Positions 1 to 9,084 of a stretch of DNA of 64,000 bases are shown here, piece after piece. The stretch spans positions 248,001 to 312,000 of the forward strand of contig NZ_JBNFVY010000002.1 in the NCBI RefSeq assembly GCF_049943335.1, in the 5' to 3' direction. Every line of letters starts with the position of its first letter. The first letter of the stretch is position 1. Position numbers and translations under genes: made by a program. The DNA is from JBNFVY01 sp049943335. GTDB lineage: Bacteria > Pseudomonadota > Alphaproteobacteria > Rhodobacterales > Rhodobacteraceae. Under the pieces are notes generated by a model. It saw nothing but the letters and a program-made list of their open reading frames with translations. It had not been told where the DNA came from and did not search any database.

Positions 1-1
1 C

Positions 2-181
2 AATGCAACGAGCGGCGCCAAATCTGACGTCTTTGCTTGGGTGGAAGATCGCCTCAAAGGCTACTCCGCAGGCACGAGCAAGCTCAGCGGTCAGATGGAG
101 CGTTTCAACGCGCGCATAACCACCTTTTCTTTCTTCTGGTTAACGGCGATTGAGCCAAGGCCTATTCAGTCGAGATCGTAG
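2..181 (+). CDS. C-terminal end of an unknown gene, cut by the window edge
   Basis: An open frame enters from the left edge and ends at TAG (179-181). The 59 visible residues look like real protein: mixed charge, a helix-like stretch with VEDRLKGY and then GQMERFNAR, and an aromatic stretch with FSFFW. It converges with the minus-strand gene next to it and overlaps that gene's last ~42 bases. No family is recognised. It could be a chance open frame, because only 180 bases are visible. Confidence 0.35.
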   Translation, partial: NATSGAKSDVFAWVEDRLKGYSAGTSKLSGQMERFNARITTFSFFWLTAIEPRPIQSRS

Positions 182-2464
182 CAGCTCGCCCGCGGGGCGC
201 CCCGCTTCGATCATGGCAGCCTTCAGGCCTGGCTTACGGGCAATTGTCTGTTCGACTTCGTGAAGCCCTGACAGAACGGCAGCGTCTGCGGGCGCAATAT
301 CGCGCGCGGTAAACAGCAGCTTGATTGCATCGACCTCTGACTTTGGGCGAGAGGCGATGAGGCTTGCGTGGTCCTCCAGGGCGGAGATCAAATCATCTTG
401 GGCCCGCTGGGCCATCCAGGCATCTAGATCTGATCTCGATGCCTGGATGTTAAAGGTATCACATCTCTCTGTGAGACGGTCGATGCGGCACTCTAAGGCC
501 GCGATGACATGGCCGTGTAGTTTTTCTGCGGCCCGCCGCAAGTCTTCGCGCCAATCTGCCATGAGCTGCTTCTGAGCGTAGTCTTTCAATGTGCTGTTGC
601 CCAGAAGAGCGGCGGCTCCGATCGCGGGGCCGAGAATGAGCGCACCGGCCGGACCTATTGCAATAAGGCCGAACCAAGCCCCTGCATTTCCACCCGCGAA
701 AGCGAGTAGGCCACGCGAGGCGCCGTCGAGGATAAGCCAGGCAGGAAGGTCGGAAATCGGAACCCGCCCCCGGACCATCTCAATGCCCCCGCGCAGAACA
801 CCGAGCGACAACGCGAATTGCAGGATGTCCGGGTCGGCCAAATCGACGGCATGACCGAGAGTCTCTGAGATCTGCTCCTCGATCGTCGCAATCTCGAACC
901 CGGGAAGGGTCGTCACCATTTGCGCCCATGGCGCACCGCGTGCCACGGCCTCTTCAGCGAGAGCGGAATTGGCGATCACCGGGATGTCCGGGTATTTCTC
1001 GAAATGCTTGGTCAGGTTCGAGAACGAAGTGCCGCATTTGACCTGCACTGCCGCCCCGTCGACGATGACATCAAAACCGGGCGTGTTACTGGATTCTGCG
1101 AGTTGGACATCGTGACCATCGGCAATAAGCTTGTCCATGACGAGCCGTTCGGCCGTGTATCCCCGCAGTGAATCTTTGGCGCCCGAGGACAGGAAATCGG
1201 CGGCGCTCCAAGCTAAGGCAATAGGATCTCCGAGTTCCTTTGAGCGAGAAAAGTCGGCGGCCTTCATGACGTTGGGCTCAATCGCCGCGGCGTGCCAGAG
1301 CATTTCGCCGGCGGTAAGGCCCAACGAGGCAATCGCATCGGGGACGTCGGTGGTCATCTTCTTCGAAGACCACGGCTCCGGAGGCTGTCCTGCCGGCACC
1401 GGAATCGGCCCAGCCAAGCGGCCAACAAGCGAGGTTACATAGTGGCGCATTTCTGCGCGATCCTTCGCAGGCATCCAGCCGAAGGAACTGTTCGGCGCCC
1501 GGTCCAGCTTGCGCATGTCCGCGAGAAATTGATCCAGACCCGTCTCTGTGTGCTGCGCGCCTTGAGCGGCCATGAGCACCCCGAGACGGGCAGCCAACTG
1601 GCTACGGACTATCCGAGACCCGCGCCCCATTCCGAGCCATCCAAGAGCGGCGACGCCCACCATGACGGTCACAGGGTTGACCAAGGTGAAAAGCAGAGAG
1701 GTCAAGGTTGGCCCGGCGACCAGTGGAATGATCGAGCTGAGATGTGCGGCCAGCAGGTAGGGGGCAAAGCCCGCATTGGCGACCACGACCGCCCCGCCGA
1801 TCCAAGCCCCGCCAGCAGCCATGGCATTGCGCGCCCGGACCTGTCCTTGCCGCAGAGCCTCGGCAATCTCTGGATCGGCTTCTTTCGCCGCGGCCTCCAG
1901 AACCTTGTCGTCCGCGAGAAGCGCCATCATTTCCTCGGCCACGATCTGGGGGAATGGCAGAGGCGGCTCCGCGACGAAGGCAGCTTTCGCCGACTTCCAG
2001 TAGTCAGCGGCCTTACCGCCGACCAGTACGCCAACGCCACCGTCGGGCTCTTTATGATGTGCCGTGCGGTGGCGGGCTCGGATGGAGGGTGTGAGCCTCT
2101 CGGATGCGCGAACCGCAAAAGCGGATGCCGATCGCGTGGCAGACTTCGCTGACAGGCAGGGGACAACACACGGCAGAGACATGGCCTCTGTCAGCCTCGA
2201 CCAAAGGCGAAAGCGAAGGGCGGCATCCGAGGCAGACGATCCCGCAAGGTCATTCTGAGCAGCTTGGAGGCGTTCTGCGGCGGCATCCGCTGCGAGACCG
2301 AGCTTGGCGCCCATTCCCTGCACAGCCCCTTTGGCGAGGAAAAGGCCGTCGACGCATTCAATGAGAGCGATGATCTGGCAAATCTCGGCCCGTTCGAGAA
2401 CACCAAGACCCGACAGGATATCCACGGGGCGAATAATAGGAGGTGCGGCAGGTTCAACAGTCAT
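140..2464 (-). CDS. Large unknown protein with hydrophobic segments and a PD-(D/E)XK-like nuclease core
   Basis: About 774 residues from ATG at 2464; a TTG 12 codons upstream (2500) is also possible, and neither start has a clear ribosome site. Residues ~219-280 form a hydrophobic block of two or three membrane spans, followed by a soluble stretch. Residues ~436-480 read as a restriction-endonuclease-like core: E439 in a helix (YTAERLV), then GFD with D465 and QVK with Q474 and K476, as in QxK variants such as Mrr. A glycine-rich hydrophobic block (~584-622) and a charged helical tail follow. The known part is the motif pattern of the superfamily; nuclease activity is inference. Residues ~95-160 have odd composition rich in Ser, Arg and Ala. 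It stands alone between debris and an unknown gene, which fits an accessory or defence role. Confidence 0.6.
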   Translation of the reverse strand: MTVEPAAPPIIRPVDILSGLGVLERAEICQIIALIECVDGLFLAKGAVQGMGAKLGLAADAAAERLQAAQNDLAGSSASDAALRFRLWSRLTEAMSLPCVVPCLSAKSATRSASAFAVRASERLTPSIRARHRTAHHKEPDGGVGVLVGGKAADYWKSAKAAFVAEPPLPFPQIVAEEMMALLADDKVLEAAAKEADPEIAEALRQGQVRARNAMAAGGAWIGGAVVVANAGFAPYLLAAHLSSIIPLVAGPTLTSLLFTLVNPVTVMVGVAALGWLGMGRGSRIVRSQLAARLGVLMAAQGAQHTETGLDQFLADMRKLDRAPNSSFGWMPAKDRAEMRHYVTSLVGRLAGPIPVPAGQPPEPWSSKKMTTDVPDAIASLGLTAGEMLWHAAAIEPNVMKAADFSRSKELGDPIALAWSAADFLSSGAKDSLRGYTAERLVMDKLIADGHDVQLAESSNTPGFDVIVDGAAVQVKCGTSFSNLTKHFEKYPDIPVIANSALAEEAVARGAPWAQMVTTLPGFEIATIEEQISETLGHAVDLADPDILQFALSLGVLRGGIEMVRGRVPISDLPAWLILDGASRGLLAFAGGNAGAWFGLIAIGPAGALILGPAIGAAALLGNSTLKDYAQKQLMADWREDLRRAAEKLHGHVIAALECRIDRLTERCDTFNIQASRSDLDAWMAQRAQDDLISALEDHASLIASRPKSEVDAIKLLFTARDIAPADAAVLSGLHEVEQTIARKPGLKAAMIEAGRPAGELLRSRLNRPWLNRR
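413..449. repeat. 37-bp near-perfect palindrome inside the nuclease-like gene
   Basis: Arms CATCCAGGCAT (413-423) and ATGCCTGGATG (439-449) are perfect inverted repeats, and the 15 bases between them are almost palindromic too. Both strands therefore encode the same peptide, IQASRSDLDAWM, in this stretch. It could fold into a strong hairpin in the mRNA or be a protein-binding site. Confidence 0.85.
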
Positions 2465-2827
2465 GTTGCGGACATTGCGCCTTTTCGGAAGATACTCCAA
2501 CTGGCAAGAGCACTTACATTGCTGATTTTACTTAAGAAGAGATTAAGGTCAGCTTCGGTTTTTCTGCATCGTAGTGCCGTGGTTCCTTTTAGATTGTGGC
2601 ATTGTACCGTTCTTAACCGCGCCGGAACTTCACGCATACGCTCCCATGTGCGCCCGACGCCAATTGGCGCACCGGGTCGCCGTGACCTTGGGATTTCCCC
2701 GCCACTCAAAATGCCCGCGCTGGCCCGCCGCGTTCACCGGCTGATCCCATGCGCGGGGCCCAAGATCTGCTGCTTGCTGGCCGAACCGTCGGGCGTAGGC
2801 CACAGGCGACAGGCCGTTGCGGGAGGC
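2465..2827. other. Gene-free stretch with a possible transposase remnant
   Basis: No complete gene is seen. On the minus strand, directly after the ychF stop and in the same frame, about 65 codons stay open. The start of that frame, NGLSPVAYARRFGQQ, loosely resembles the C-terminal tail of IS3-type transposases. The half nearer 2500 is more AT-rich and would hold the promoter of the large minus-strand gene. The transposase reading is weak. Confidence 0.3.
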
Positions 2828-3925
2828 TCAGGTGTTGAACAGGAAATGCATCACATCGCCATCCTTGACGATGTAGGTCTTGCCCTCGGCGCGCATCTTG
2901 CCTGCGTCTTTGGCCGGGCCTTCGCCGCCGAGCGCCACGAAATCGTCATAGGCGATGGTTTCGGCGCGGATGAAACCCTTTTCGAAATCGCCGTGGATGA
3001 CGCCTGCGGCCTGCGGCGCGGCGGTGCCGTGCTTGATCGTCCAGGCGCGCGCCTCTTTGGGGCCCACGGTGAAATAGGTTTCAAGGTGCAGCAATTCATA
3101 GCCTGCGCGGATCAACCGGTCGAGGCCGGCTTCCTCCAACCCCATTTCTTCCAGGAACATCTCGGCCTCGTCTGGATCAAGCTGGCTGATTTCCTCTTCG
3201 ATCTTGGCAGAAATCACCACGGCCCCTGCCCCCTGCTCGGCGGCCATCTTGGCCACGGCATCGGAATGGGCGTTGCCTTTGGCCGCGTTTTCTTCTTCGA
3301 CATTGCAGACATAGAGGATCGGCTTTTGCGTCAGAAGTTGCAGCATGCGCCAGGCCTTGGCGTCTTCGGCGTCGACATCGACCGAGCGCGCGGGCCGGTC
3401 GTTTTCCAGCGCCTCTTGTGCGTCGGCCAGCAGCCGGTCTTGCTGTGCGGCCTCTTTGTCGCCGCCCTTGAGCTTGCGGACCAACCCTGCGCGACGTTTT
3501 TCAATGCTCTCCAGATCGGCCAGCATCAGTTCGGTTTCGATCACCTGCGCGTCATCCACCGGGTCGACACGACCTTCGACATGGGTCACGTCACCGTCTT
3601 CGAAACAACGCACCACATGGGCGAAGGCGTCACATTCGCGAATGTTGGCCAGAAACTGGTTGCCCAGCCCTTCGCCCTTCGAGGCGCCTTTGACCAGCCC
3701 GGCGATGTCCACGAACGTCATGCGCGTCGGGATGGTCTGTTTCGAGCCAGCAATCGCGGCCAGCTTGTCCAGACGCGCGTCAGGCACGGCGACTTCGCCC
3801 ACGTTGGGTTCAATCGTGCAAAAAGGAAAATTGGCGGCCTGCGCGGCGGCGGTTCTCGTCAGTGCGTTGAATAGCGTCGATTTGCCCACATTCGGCAAGC
3901 CGACGATCCCCATCTTGAAACCCAT
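2828..3925 (-). CDS. ychF: Redox-regulated ATPase YchF (Obg family)
   Basis: A 365-residue P-loop protein of the normal family length. It starts MGFKMGIVGLPNVGKST; the Walker A motif is GLPNVGKS near residues 9-16, and the G-domain continues with FVDIAGLVKGASKGEGLG. The C-terminal TGS-like domain ends in DGDVMHFLFNT. YchF proteins bind ATP rather than GTP and associate with ribosomes and stress responses. ATG at 3925 is used; ATG at 3913 would also keep the P-loop. It is transcribed away from the VOC gene, with 121 bases between the two starts. Confidence 0.97.
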   Translation of the reverse strand: MGFKMGIVGLPNVGKSTLFNALTRTAAAQAANFPFCTIEPNVGEVAVPDARLDKLAAIAGSKQTIPTRMTFVDIAGLVKGASKGEGLGNQFLANIRECDAFAHVVRCFEDGDVTHVEGRVDPVDDAQVIETELMLADLESIEKRRAGLVRKLKGGDKEAAQQDRLLADAQEALENDRPARSVDVDAEDAKAWRMLQLLTQKPILYVCNVEEENAAKGNAHSDAVAKMAAEQGAGAVVISAKIEEEISQLDPDEAEMFLEEMGLEEAGLDRLIRAGYELLHLETYFTVGPKEARAWTIKHGTAAPQAAGVIHGDFEKGFIRAETIAYDDFVALGGEGPAKDAGKMRAEGKTYIVKDGDVMHFLFNT

Positions 3926-4046
3926 GGCTCAGGCCCTTTCGCGTCAATCCGCGCGCTTGATAGGGCGCAGCGGCGCGGCGCGCAAGCGGACTTGGCGGAA
4001 TCGCACAATCCTGTCAGTCTGAACCTGACCAACAAGAGGTACCGCC

Positions 4047-4457
4047 ATGCCCATCGCACCCTATATCCATTTCCAAGGCAACTGCCGCACTGCAATGACC
4101 GCCTACCAGCAGATTCTGGGCGGCGATCTAGAGATCATGGGCTACGATCAGATGCCCGGTGCCCCTGCCCCGTTGGCCACGAGCAACCGCGTGATGCATT
4201 CGGCGCTGATGTCGCCCTTTGGCGATATTGAGGCGTCAGACTTTCCACCCGGCGTCGATGGGGGCCCGCAAATGGGCGTCTCGATCGCGCTGGAAGTTCC
4301 CGCGAAGGCTGACGCAAAGCGGATCTACGAGGCCTTGTTGCAGGACGGCGATGTGCTCGAACCCTTTGGCGAAAATTTCTTTTCCCCCGGTTTCGGGATG
4401 CTCAAGGATCGGTTCGGCACACATTGGATCGTCATGACCACCCCGGCCCCTGCCTGA
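4047..4457 (+). CDS. VOC/glyoxalase-fold protein, PhnB-like
   Basis: 136 residues. The start MPIAPYIHFQGNCRTAM and the pattern of a small beta-alpha repeat ending in DRFGTHWIVM are typical of PhnB-like members of the vicinal oxygen chelate superfamily. The substrate is not predictable: many such proteins are metal-dependent lyases, isomerases or antibiotic-binding proteins, and many have no known role. A ribosome site AAGAGG lies about 10 bases before the ATG. It precedes trpA by 106 bases on the same strand. Confidence 0.85.
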   Translation: MPIAPYIHFQGNCRTAMTAYQQILGGDLEIMGYDQMPGAPAPLATSNRVMHSALMSPFGDIEASDFPPGVDGGPQMGVSIALEVPAKADAKRIYEALLQDGDVLEPFGENFFSPGFGMLKDRFGTHWIVMTTPAPA

Positions 4458-4563
4458 GCCGCAACCTGAGCCCCAACCTGCGCCCCGCCTGGGTCCGACC
4501 AGACCCATTGCCTTTCGCGTCGCTTTGGGCGAAACCCGTCGCCAGACAGACCGGAGAACGCCC

Positions 4564-5355
4564 ATGACCCGCATCGACGACACATTCGCGCGCCTGAAAG
4601 ACGCAGGGAAAAAGGCATTTGTCGCCTACGTCATGGCCGGCGACCCGGACGAGGCGACATCGCTGGAGATCGTACGCGCCCTGCCCGGCGCTGGCGTCGA
4701 TATCATCGAACTGGGCCTGCCCTTTACCGATCCCATGGCTGACGGACCGACCATCCAGCTGGCCGGTCAACGGGCGCTTGACGCGGGCATGACACTGGAA
4801 CGCACGCTGAATATCGCGCGCGAATTTCGCAAAGACGACGACACGACGCCGATCGTGCTGATGGGGTATTACAACCCGATCTATTCGCGCGGCGTGGACA
4901 AGTTTCTGGCCGACGCAAAAGACGCCGGGATCGACGGTCTGATCGTGGTCGACCTGCCGCCGGAAGAAGACGACGAACTATGCATTCCGGCGCAAAAGGC
5001 GGGGTTGAATTTCATCCGGCTGGCCACACCCACGACCGACGACAAACGCTTGCCCAAGGTGCTGCAGAACACATCGGGATTCGTCTATTACGTGTCGATC
5101 ACCGGGATCACCGGCGCGGCCGAAGCGCAGGCCGACACGGTCGCCCCCGAAGTGGCGCGCATCAAGTCGCAAACCGATCTGCCGATCATCGTGGGCTTTG
5201 GCGTCAGAACGCCCGAAACCTCGGAAGCGATTGCGGGAATTGCCGATGGCACCGTCGTTGGCAGCGCCATTGTCGAAAGGATCGGCAAGGGCGAGAGCGT
5301 TGAAAAGGTTGCGCAATTCGTAAAATCCCTGGCCGACGGGGCGCATCGCGCCTGA
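4564..5355 (+). CDS. trpA: Tryptophan synthase alpha chain
   Basis: 263 residues from ATG at 4564, preceded by GGAG; the frame is open further upstream but the family begins at MTRIDDTFARL. It splits indole-3-glycerol phosphate into indole and glyceraldehyde 3-phosphate, passing indole to TrpB through a tunnel. The catalytic glutamate is in IIELGLPFTDPMADGP and the second acid is in GLIVVDLPPEE. The phosphate-binding loop GFGVRTPE is intact. It lies about 9.3 kb from trpFB, which is on the opposite strand, so the trp genes are split here. It converges with the ZIP gene with 28 bases between. Confidence 0.98.
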   Translation: MTRIDDTFARLKDAGKKAFVAYVMAGDPDEATSLEIVRALPGAGVDIIELGLPFTDPMADGPTIQLAGQRALDAGMTLERTLNIAREFRKDDDTTPIVLMGYYNPIYSRGVDKFLADAKDAGIDGLIVVDLPPEEDDELCIPAQKAGLNFIRLATPTTDDKRLPKVLQNTSGFVYYVSITGITGAAEAQADTVAPEVARIKSQTDLPIIVGFGVRTPETSEAIAGIADGTVVGSAIVERIGKGESVEKVAQFVKSLADGAHRA

Positions 5356-5383
5356 TCCGCACCCATAACCGCGCCTGACCGGA

Positions 5384-6157
5384 TCAACCCAGCGTCACAT
5401 CCAGGAACATCATCAGGATCAGTCCGATCATCAGCCCCGCAGTCGCCATCTTCTGGTGGCCATTGCGGTGCGTTTCGGGAATGATTTCATGGCTGATGAT
5501 GTACAGCATCGCGCCGGCCGCAAAACACAGCCCCCACGGTAGCAGCGCCGCGCTGATATGGATCAGCCAGACGCCCAGAAGCCCGCCCACCGGCTCAACC
5601 AGCCCTGTGGCCAGCGCAATGGCAAAGGCGCCCAACTTGGTATAGCCCTGCCCACGCAGCGCGACGGCCACGGCCAACCCTTCGGGCGCGTTCTGCAGGC
5701 CGATCCCGGTGGCAAGGGATATGCCATTGGCCACATCGCCCCCGCCAAACCCCACGCCCACGGCCATGCCTTCGGGAAAGTTGTGGATGGTGATCGCGAT
5801 GACGAACAGCCATATCTTGGACAGGGCCGCCAGGTCGCTGCCCTCGCGCCCGGCGATGAAATGTTCGTGCGGCACATATTCGTTCAGCGCGTGCACCAAA
5901 AGCGCCCCCAACGCCAGGCCCGCCGCCGCGATACTTGCCGCCAACCAGACCGAACCGGTCTGTGCCTCGCCCGCGTCAATCCCCGGGATCAAAAGGGAAA
6001 AATAACTGGCCGAAATCATGACCCCGGCCGCAAACCCCAGCAGCATATCGTTGGTCCGCCGCGAAATGCCGCGCCCGAACAGGACTGGAATCGCGCCCAC
6101 GCCCGTCATCAGCCCTGCAATCAGGCTGGCGAGTGTTCCCATGACGATGATCGACAT
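5384..6157 (-). CDS. ZIP-family metal transporter
   Basis: 257 residues from ATG at 6157 (MSIIVMGTLASL); the frame is open upstream, but that part lacks a membrane pattern and is Cys/Gln-rich. About eight membrane spans are visible. The two metal-binding helices carry HNFPEGMAVGVGFGGGD and GLQNAPEGLAVAV, the signature of ZIP (ZupT-like) transporters, which move zinc and other divalent metals into the cytoplasm. HEIIPETHR near the C-terminus supplies another likely ligand set. No metal-specific regulator is adjacent, so the substrate is assigned at family level only. Confidence 0.93.
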   Translation of the reverse strand: MSIIVMGTLASLIAGLMTGVGAIPVLFGRGISRRTNDMLLGFAAGVMISASYFSLLIPGIDAGEAQTGSVWLAASIAAAGLALGALLVHALNEYVPHEHFIAGREGSDLAALSKIWLFVIAITIHNFPEGMAVGVGFGGGDVANGISLATGIGLQNAPEGLAVAVALRGQGYTKLGAFAIALATGLVEPVGGLLGVWLIHISAALLPWGLCFAAGAMLYIISHEIIPETHRNGHQKMATAGLMIGLILMMFLDVTLG

Positions 6158-6323
6158 ATGCGCCCCTGTGCCTGAACCCCCGTGCCTGCACCCATGTTGC
6201 GCCATTTGCCGCTGGACGCAACCGGTCCCATCGCCACACTGGTTTTGCGCGCAGGTTGTCCACGCAGGTTGTCCATGTAGTGCAAAATTGGTAAGGGGAC
6301 CTAACCAAAACAAGGGGCGTGCC

Positions 6324-7487
6324 ATGCCAGTCATCACCTGCATCGACGATCTCAAGCGCCTGCACAAGCGCCGCACGCCCACGATGTTCTATGATTATTG
6401 CGAAAGCGGGTCCTGGAGCGAGCAGACCTTTCGCGAAAATACCAGCGATTTCGATAAGATACGGCTAAGGCCGCGTGTCGCCGTCGACATGGACGGCCGC
6501 TCGACCGCGACCAAAATGATCGGTCAAGACGTCGCGATGCCCGTCGCGTTGGCCCCGGTAGGGCTGACCGGGATGCAGCGGGCCGACGGGGAAATCAAGG
6601 CGGCGAAAGCGGCCGAGAAATTCGGCGTGCCCTTCACCTTGTCGACCATGTCGATCTGCTCGATCGAAGAAGTGGCCAAGCACACCCGCAAACCGTTCTG
6701 GTTTCAGCTATACGTGATGCGCGACCAGGATTTCCTGCGCAATGTGATCCAGCGGGCCAAGGATGCCGGCGTGTCGGCTCTGGTGCTGACCCTGGATCTG
6801 CAGATCCTTGGCCAGCGGCACAAAGACCTGAAAAACGGCCTGTCAGCCCCGCCGAAACTGACCCCGCGGGTGATCGCGGACCTGATGACAAGATGGCGGT
6901 GGGGTCTGGAAATGCTGGGCACCAAAAACCGCGGGTTCGGCAATATCGTGGGCCACGCCAAAGGGGTCGAGGATCCAACGAGCCTGTTCACCTGGACCGC
7001 GGAACAGTTCGATCCGCGGCTGGATTGGTCCAAGATCGAAGCGATCAAGAACATGTGGGGCGGCCCGCTGATCCTGAAAGGGGTGATGGAGCCACAAGAC
7101 GCTGAAATGGCTGCAAAAGTTGGCTGTGACGCTATCGTGGTATCGAACCATGGCGGGCGCCAACTGGACGGGGCGCTAAGTTCGATCCGGGTACTGGAAC
7201 GTATTGTGGACGCGGTCGGGGACAAGACCGAAGTGCATTTCGACAGCGGCATCCGATCGGGTCAGGACGTGCTGAAGGCCTTGGCGCTTGGGGCCAAGGG
7301 CACCTACATCGGGCGCGCGTATATTCACGGGCTGGGCGCAATGGGCGAAGAGGGGGTCACCAGGGCGCTGCAGGTGATCCACAACGAAATGGATATTTCC
7401 ATGGCGCTGTGCGGGCGCAAGTCGGTTGAGCAGGTGGATCGGGACATGGTGCTGGTGCCGCAGGATTTCGCCGGCCGCTGGGCCTGA
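6324..7487 (+). CDS. lldD: FMN-dependent L-lactate dehydrogenase
   Basis: 387 residues from ATG at 6324 (MPVITCIDDLKRLHKRR). It belongs to the FMN-dependent alpha-hydroxy-acid dehydrogenases. The catalytic histidine is in VVSNHGGRQLDG, the flavin-binding lysine in PLILKGVM, and the FMN phosphate loop in FDSGIRSGQDVLKALALGAK. The N-terminal MFYDYCESGSW and LAPVGLTGMQ match LldD, which oxidises L-lactate to pyruvate at the membrane and feeds the quinone pool. Glycolate or mandelate oxidase-type activity is the main alternative. The gene is alone, divergent from the ZIP transporter. Confidence 0.92.
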   Translation: MPVITCIDDLKRLHKRRTPTMFYDYCESGSWSEQTFRENTSDFDKIRLRPRVAVDMDGRSTATKMIGQDVAMPVALAPVGLTGMQRADGEIKAAKAAEKFGVPFTLSTMSICSIEEVAKHTRKPFWFQLYVMRDQDFLRNVIQRAKDAGVSALVLTLDLQILGQRHKDLKNGLSAPPKLTPRVIADLMTRWRWGLEMLGTKNRGFGNIVGHAKGVEDPTSLFTWTAEQFDPRLDWSKIEAIKNMWGGPLILKGVMEPQDAEMAAKVGCDAIVVSNHGGRQLDGALSSIRVLERIVDAVGDKTEVHFDSGIRSGQDVLKALALGAKGTYIGRAYIHGLGAMGEEGVTRALQVIHNEMDISMALCGRKSVEQVDRDMVLVPQDFAGRWA

Positions 7488-7712
7488 AACGCAACGCGTG
7501 GTGGGCCGCCTGTGCGATGGGCCGCGCCCCACCATGCGCCGCCGTGCCCCACCGTGCCCCGCCGCTGCGGCGGGAAAATTGCGCCGATGACGATCCCGAT
7601 CCGCGTCGGCCAACCGTCTGCAAACGGTCTGCTTCCCGTCTGCCATCCGTCGGACAAATTGTCGGGCAAACCGCACGGTTCGCGCAACGTGCGCCGGGAT
7701 GCAGGCGAACGG

Positions 7713-8867
7713 TTAACCGCGCCGCTTGTGCGCCGTCATCACCAGCACCGCCGGGATGATCGCACTGACCAGACCCGCCACCACCACAAAGGCCACGCGC
7801 AGGCCGGCCAGCTCGGCGATGAAACCGATCAACGAAGGGCCGATGAAAAAGCCGAACATGCCAAAGAGCCACGCGCGCGCAATCGCGTGGGCGCGCTGTT
7901 CGCGATGCACCATCTTGCCCAGCAGCGAATTGGCCGTCGGCACGATCACCGCCAGGCCCGCCGCCGCGATGCCCACGCCGATCAGAACGGCCCAGGTGCC
8001 AGGTGCAGTCGCGATCACCAGAATGCCGATCACACCCAATGCGCCCGACCAGATTATCACGCGATCCTCGCCCAGCTTTTCCGTGGTGACCTGGCCCAGC
8101 AGACGCACGGCCGCCATGATAAAGCCCAGCGTCGCGGGGCCGAAACTGCCCTGGCCGGGGGCGCCGTCCAGTTCGCGCTCAATGAATAGCGCGGTCCAGG
8201 TTTCGACCGCGGTTTCGCCCACGAAGCTGACCAGCAACATCAGCCCCGCCATGGACACGATCAGCCAGGGGATCGCGGCGGGCGCGGCGTCGCCATCCAA
8301 GGGCTGGAACGGACGCCAGGCGCGCCCTTCATAGGTCAGGGCCGCCAGCACGCCATTGACCACCCCCATGACGGCGAAAATCGTGATCAGGTCCACCCCG
8401 GCGTGACGCAGCCCCCCCACCACCAGCGCCGCTGACCCGAAACACAGCGAAGACATCGCGTGGTTGATGTTCATCAGGTGCACCCCGTGCCGTTCTTCCA
8501 GCTGCGACAGGCGCATGTTGGCGCCAATATCGACAGAGGCCAGCGTGCCCCCCAAGACCGCAAGTATCGCGAACAGCGTGGCGGGCGAATTTGCGTGGGG
8601 CGGCAACTGCATCGCCGCCACCACCACGATCGCCAGCGCCGGCAGCACATGGCGACCCAGCGCCACCGACAGGCGCGGCGCGAACCACATGGCCACCATG
8701 CTGCCCAATGCCCCGCCGACCAGCGCCAGGCCAAGTTGCAGATCGCTGGCGCCGGCCTGCGCCTTGATCCCGGGGATTGCGGCCGCAAGGGTGCCCCAAT
8801 ATGTCCCCACCGCGCCCAATGCGAAAAAGGGCGCGCGCGAGATTTTGATGGCAGTCAGCAAGGACAT
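7713..8867 (-). CDS. MFS transporter, FucP/YbjJ-like
   Basis: 384 residues from ATG at 8867 (MSLLTAIKISRAPFF); an upstream ATG adds five residues. Twelve hydrophobic segments are visible, with the family loop MWFAPRLSVALGRHVL after span 2. The absence of a long central loop and the FVGETAVETW stretch resemble YbjJ-type MFS permeases. The substrate is unknown. It converges with lldD, leaving 225 GC-rich bases without a gene (7488-7712), where only short CCGTGCCCC repeats are noticeable. Confidence 0.85.
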   Translation of the reverse strand: MSLLTAIKISRAPFFALGAVGTYWGTLAAAIPGIKAQAGASDLQLGLALVGGALGSMVAMWFAPRLSVALGRHVLPALAIVVVAAMQLPPHANSPATLFAILAVLGGTLASVDIGANMRLSQLEERHGVHLMNINHAMSSLCFGSAALVVGGLRHAGVDLITIFAVMGVVNGVLAALTYEGRAWRPFQPLDGDAAPAAIPWLIVSMAGLMLLVSFVGETAVETWTALFIERELDGAPGQGSFGPATLGFIMAAVRLLGQVTTEKLGEDRVIIWSGALGVIGILVIATAPGTWAVLIGVGIAAAGLAVIVPTANSLLGKMVHREQRAHAIARAWLFGMFGFFIGPSLIGFIAELAGLRVAFVVVAGLVSAIIPAVLVMTAHKRRG

Positions 8868-9084
8868 GGGTGACCCATACATCCGTCACGGTAACCGACG
8901 CTAGGAACACGCGCCGTGTTCGGCAACCCCGAATGCGACGCCACCCCAACGGCGCGCAGGCGCAACTGCGGCCGCAGCGCCCCAAAAACCGCTTTGCAAG
9001 CCCGGGATTCTGGCCTATACGCGCGGCTTCACGCGGGCATACAGCCTTGGAGGATGTCCGCCTTTACAATTTGGAGACTGAACT

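Noticed and set aside
2264..3874. A 536-residue plus-strand open frame over ychF and the gap before it
   Set aside because: ychF on the other strand has all motifs; the frame shows no family.
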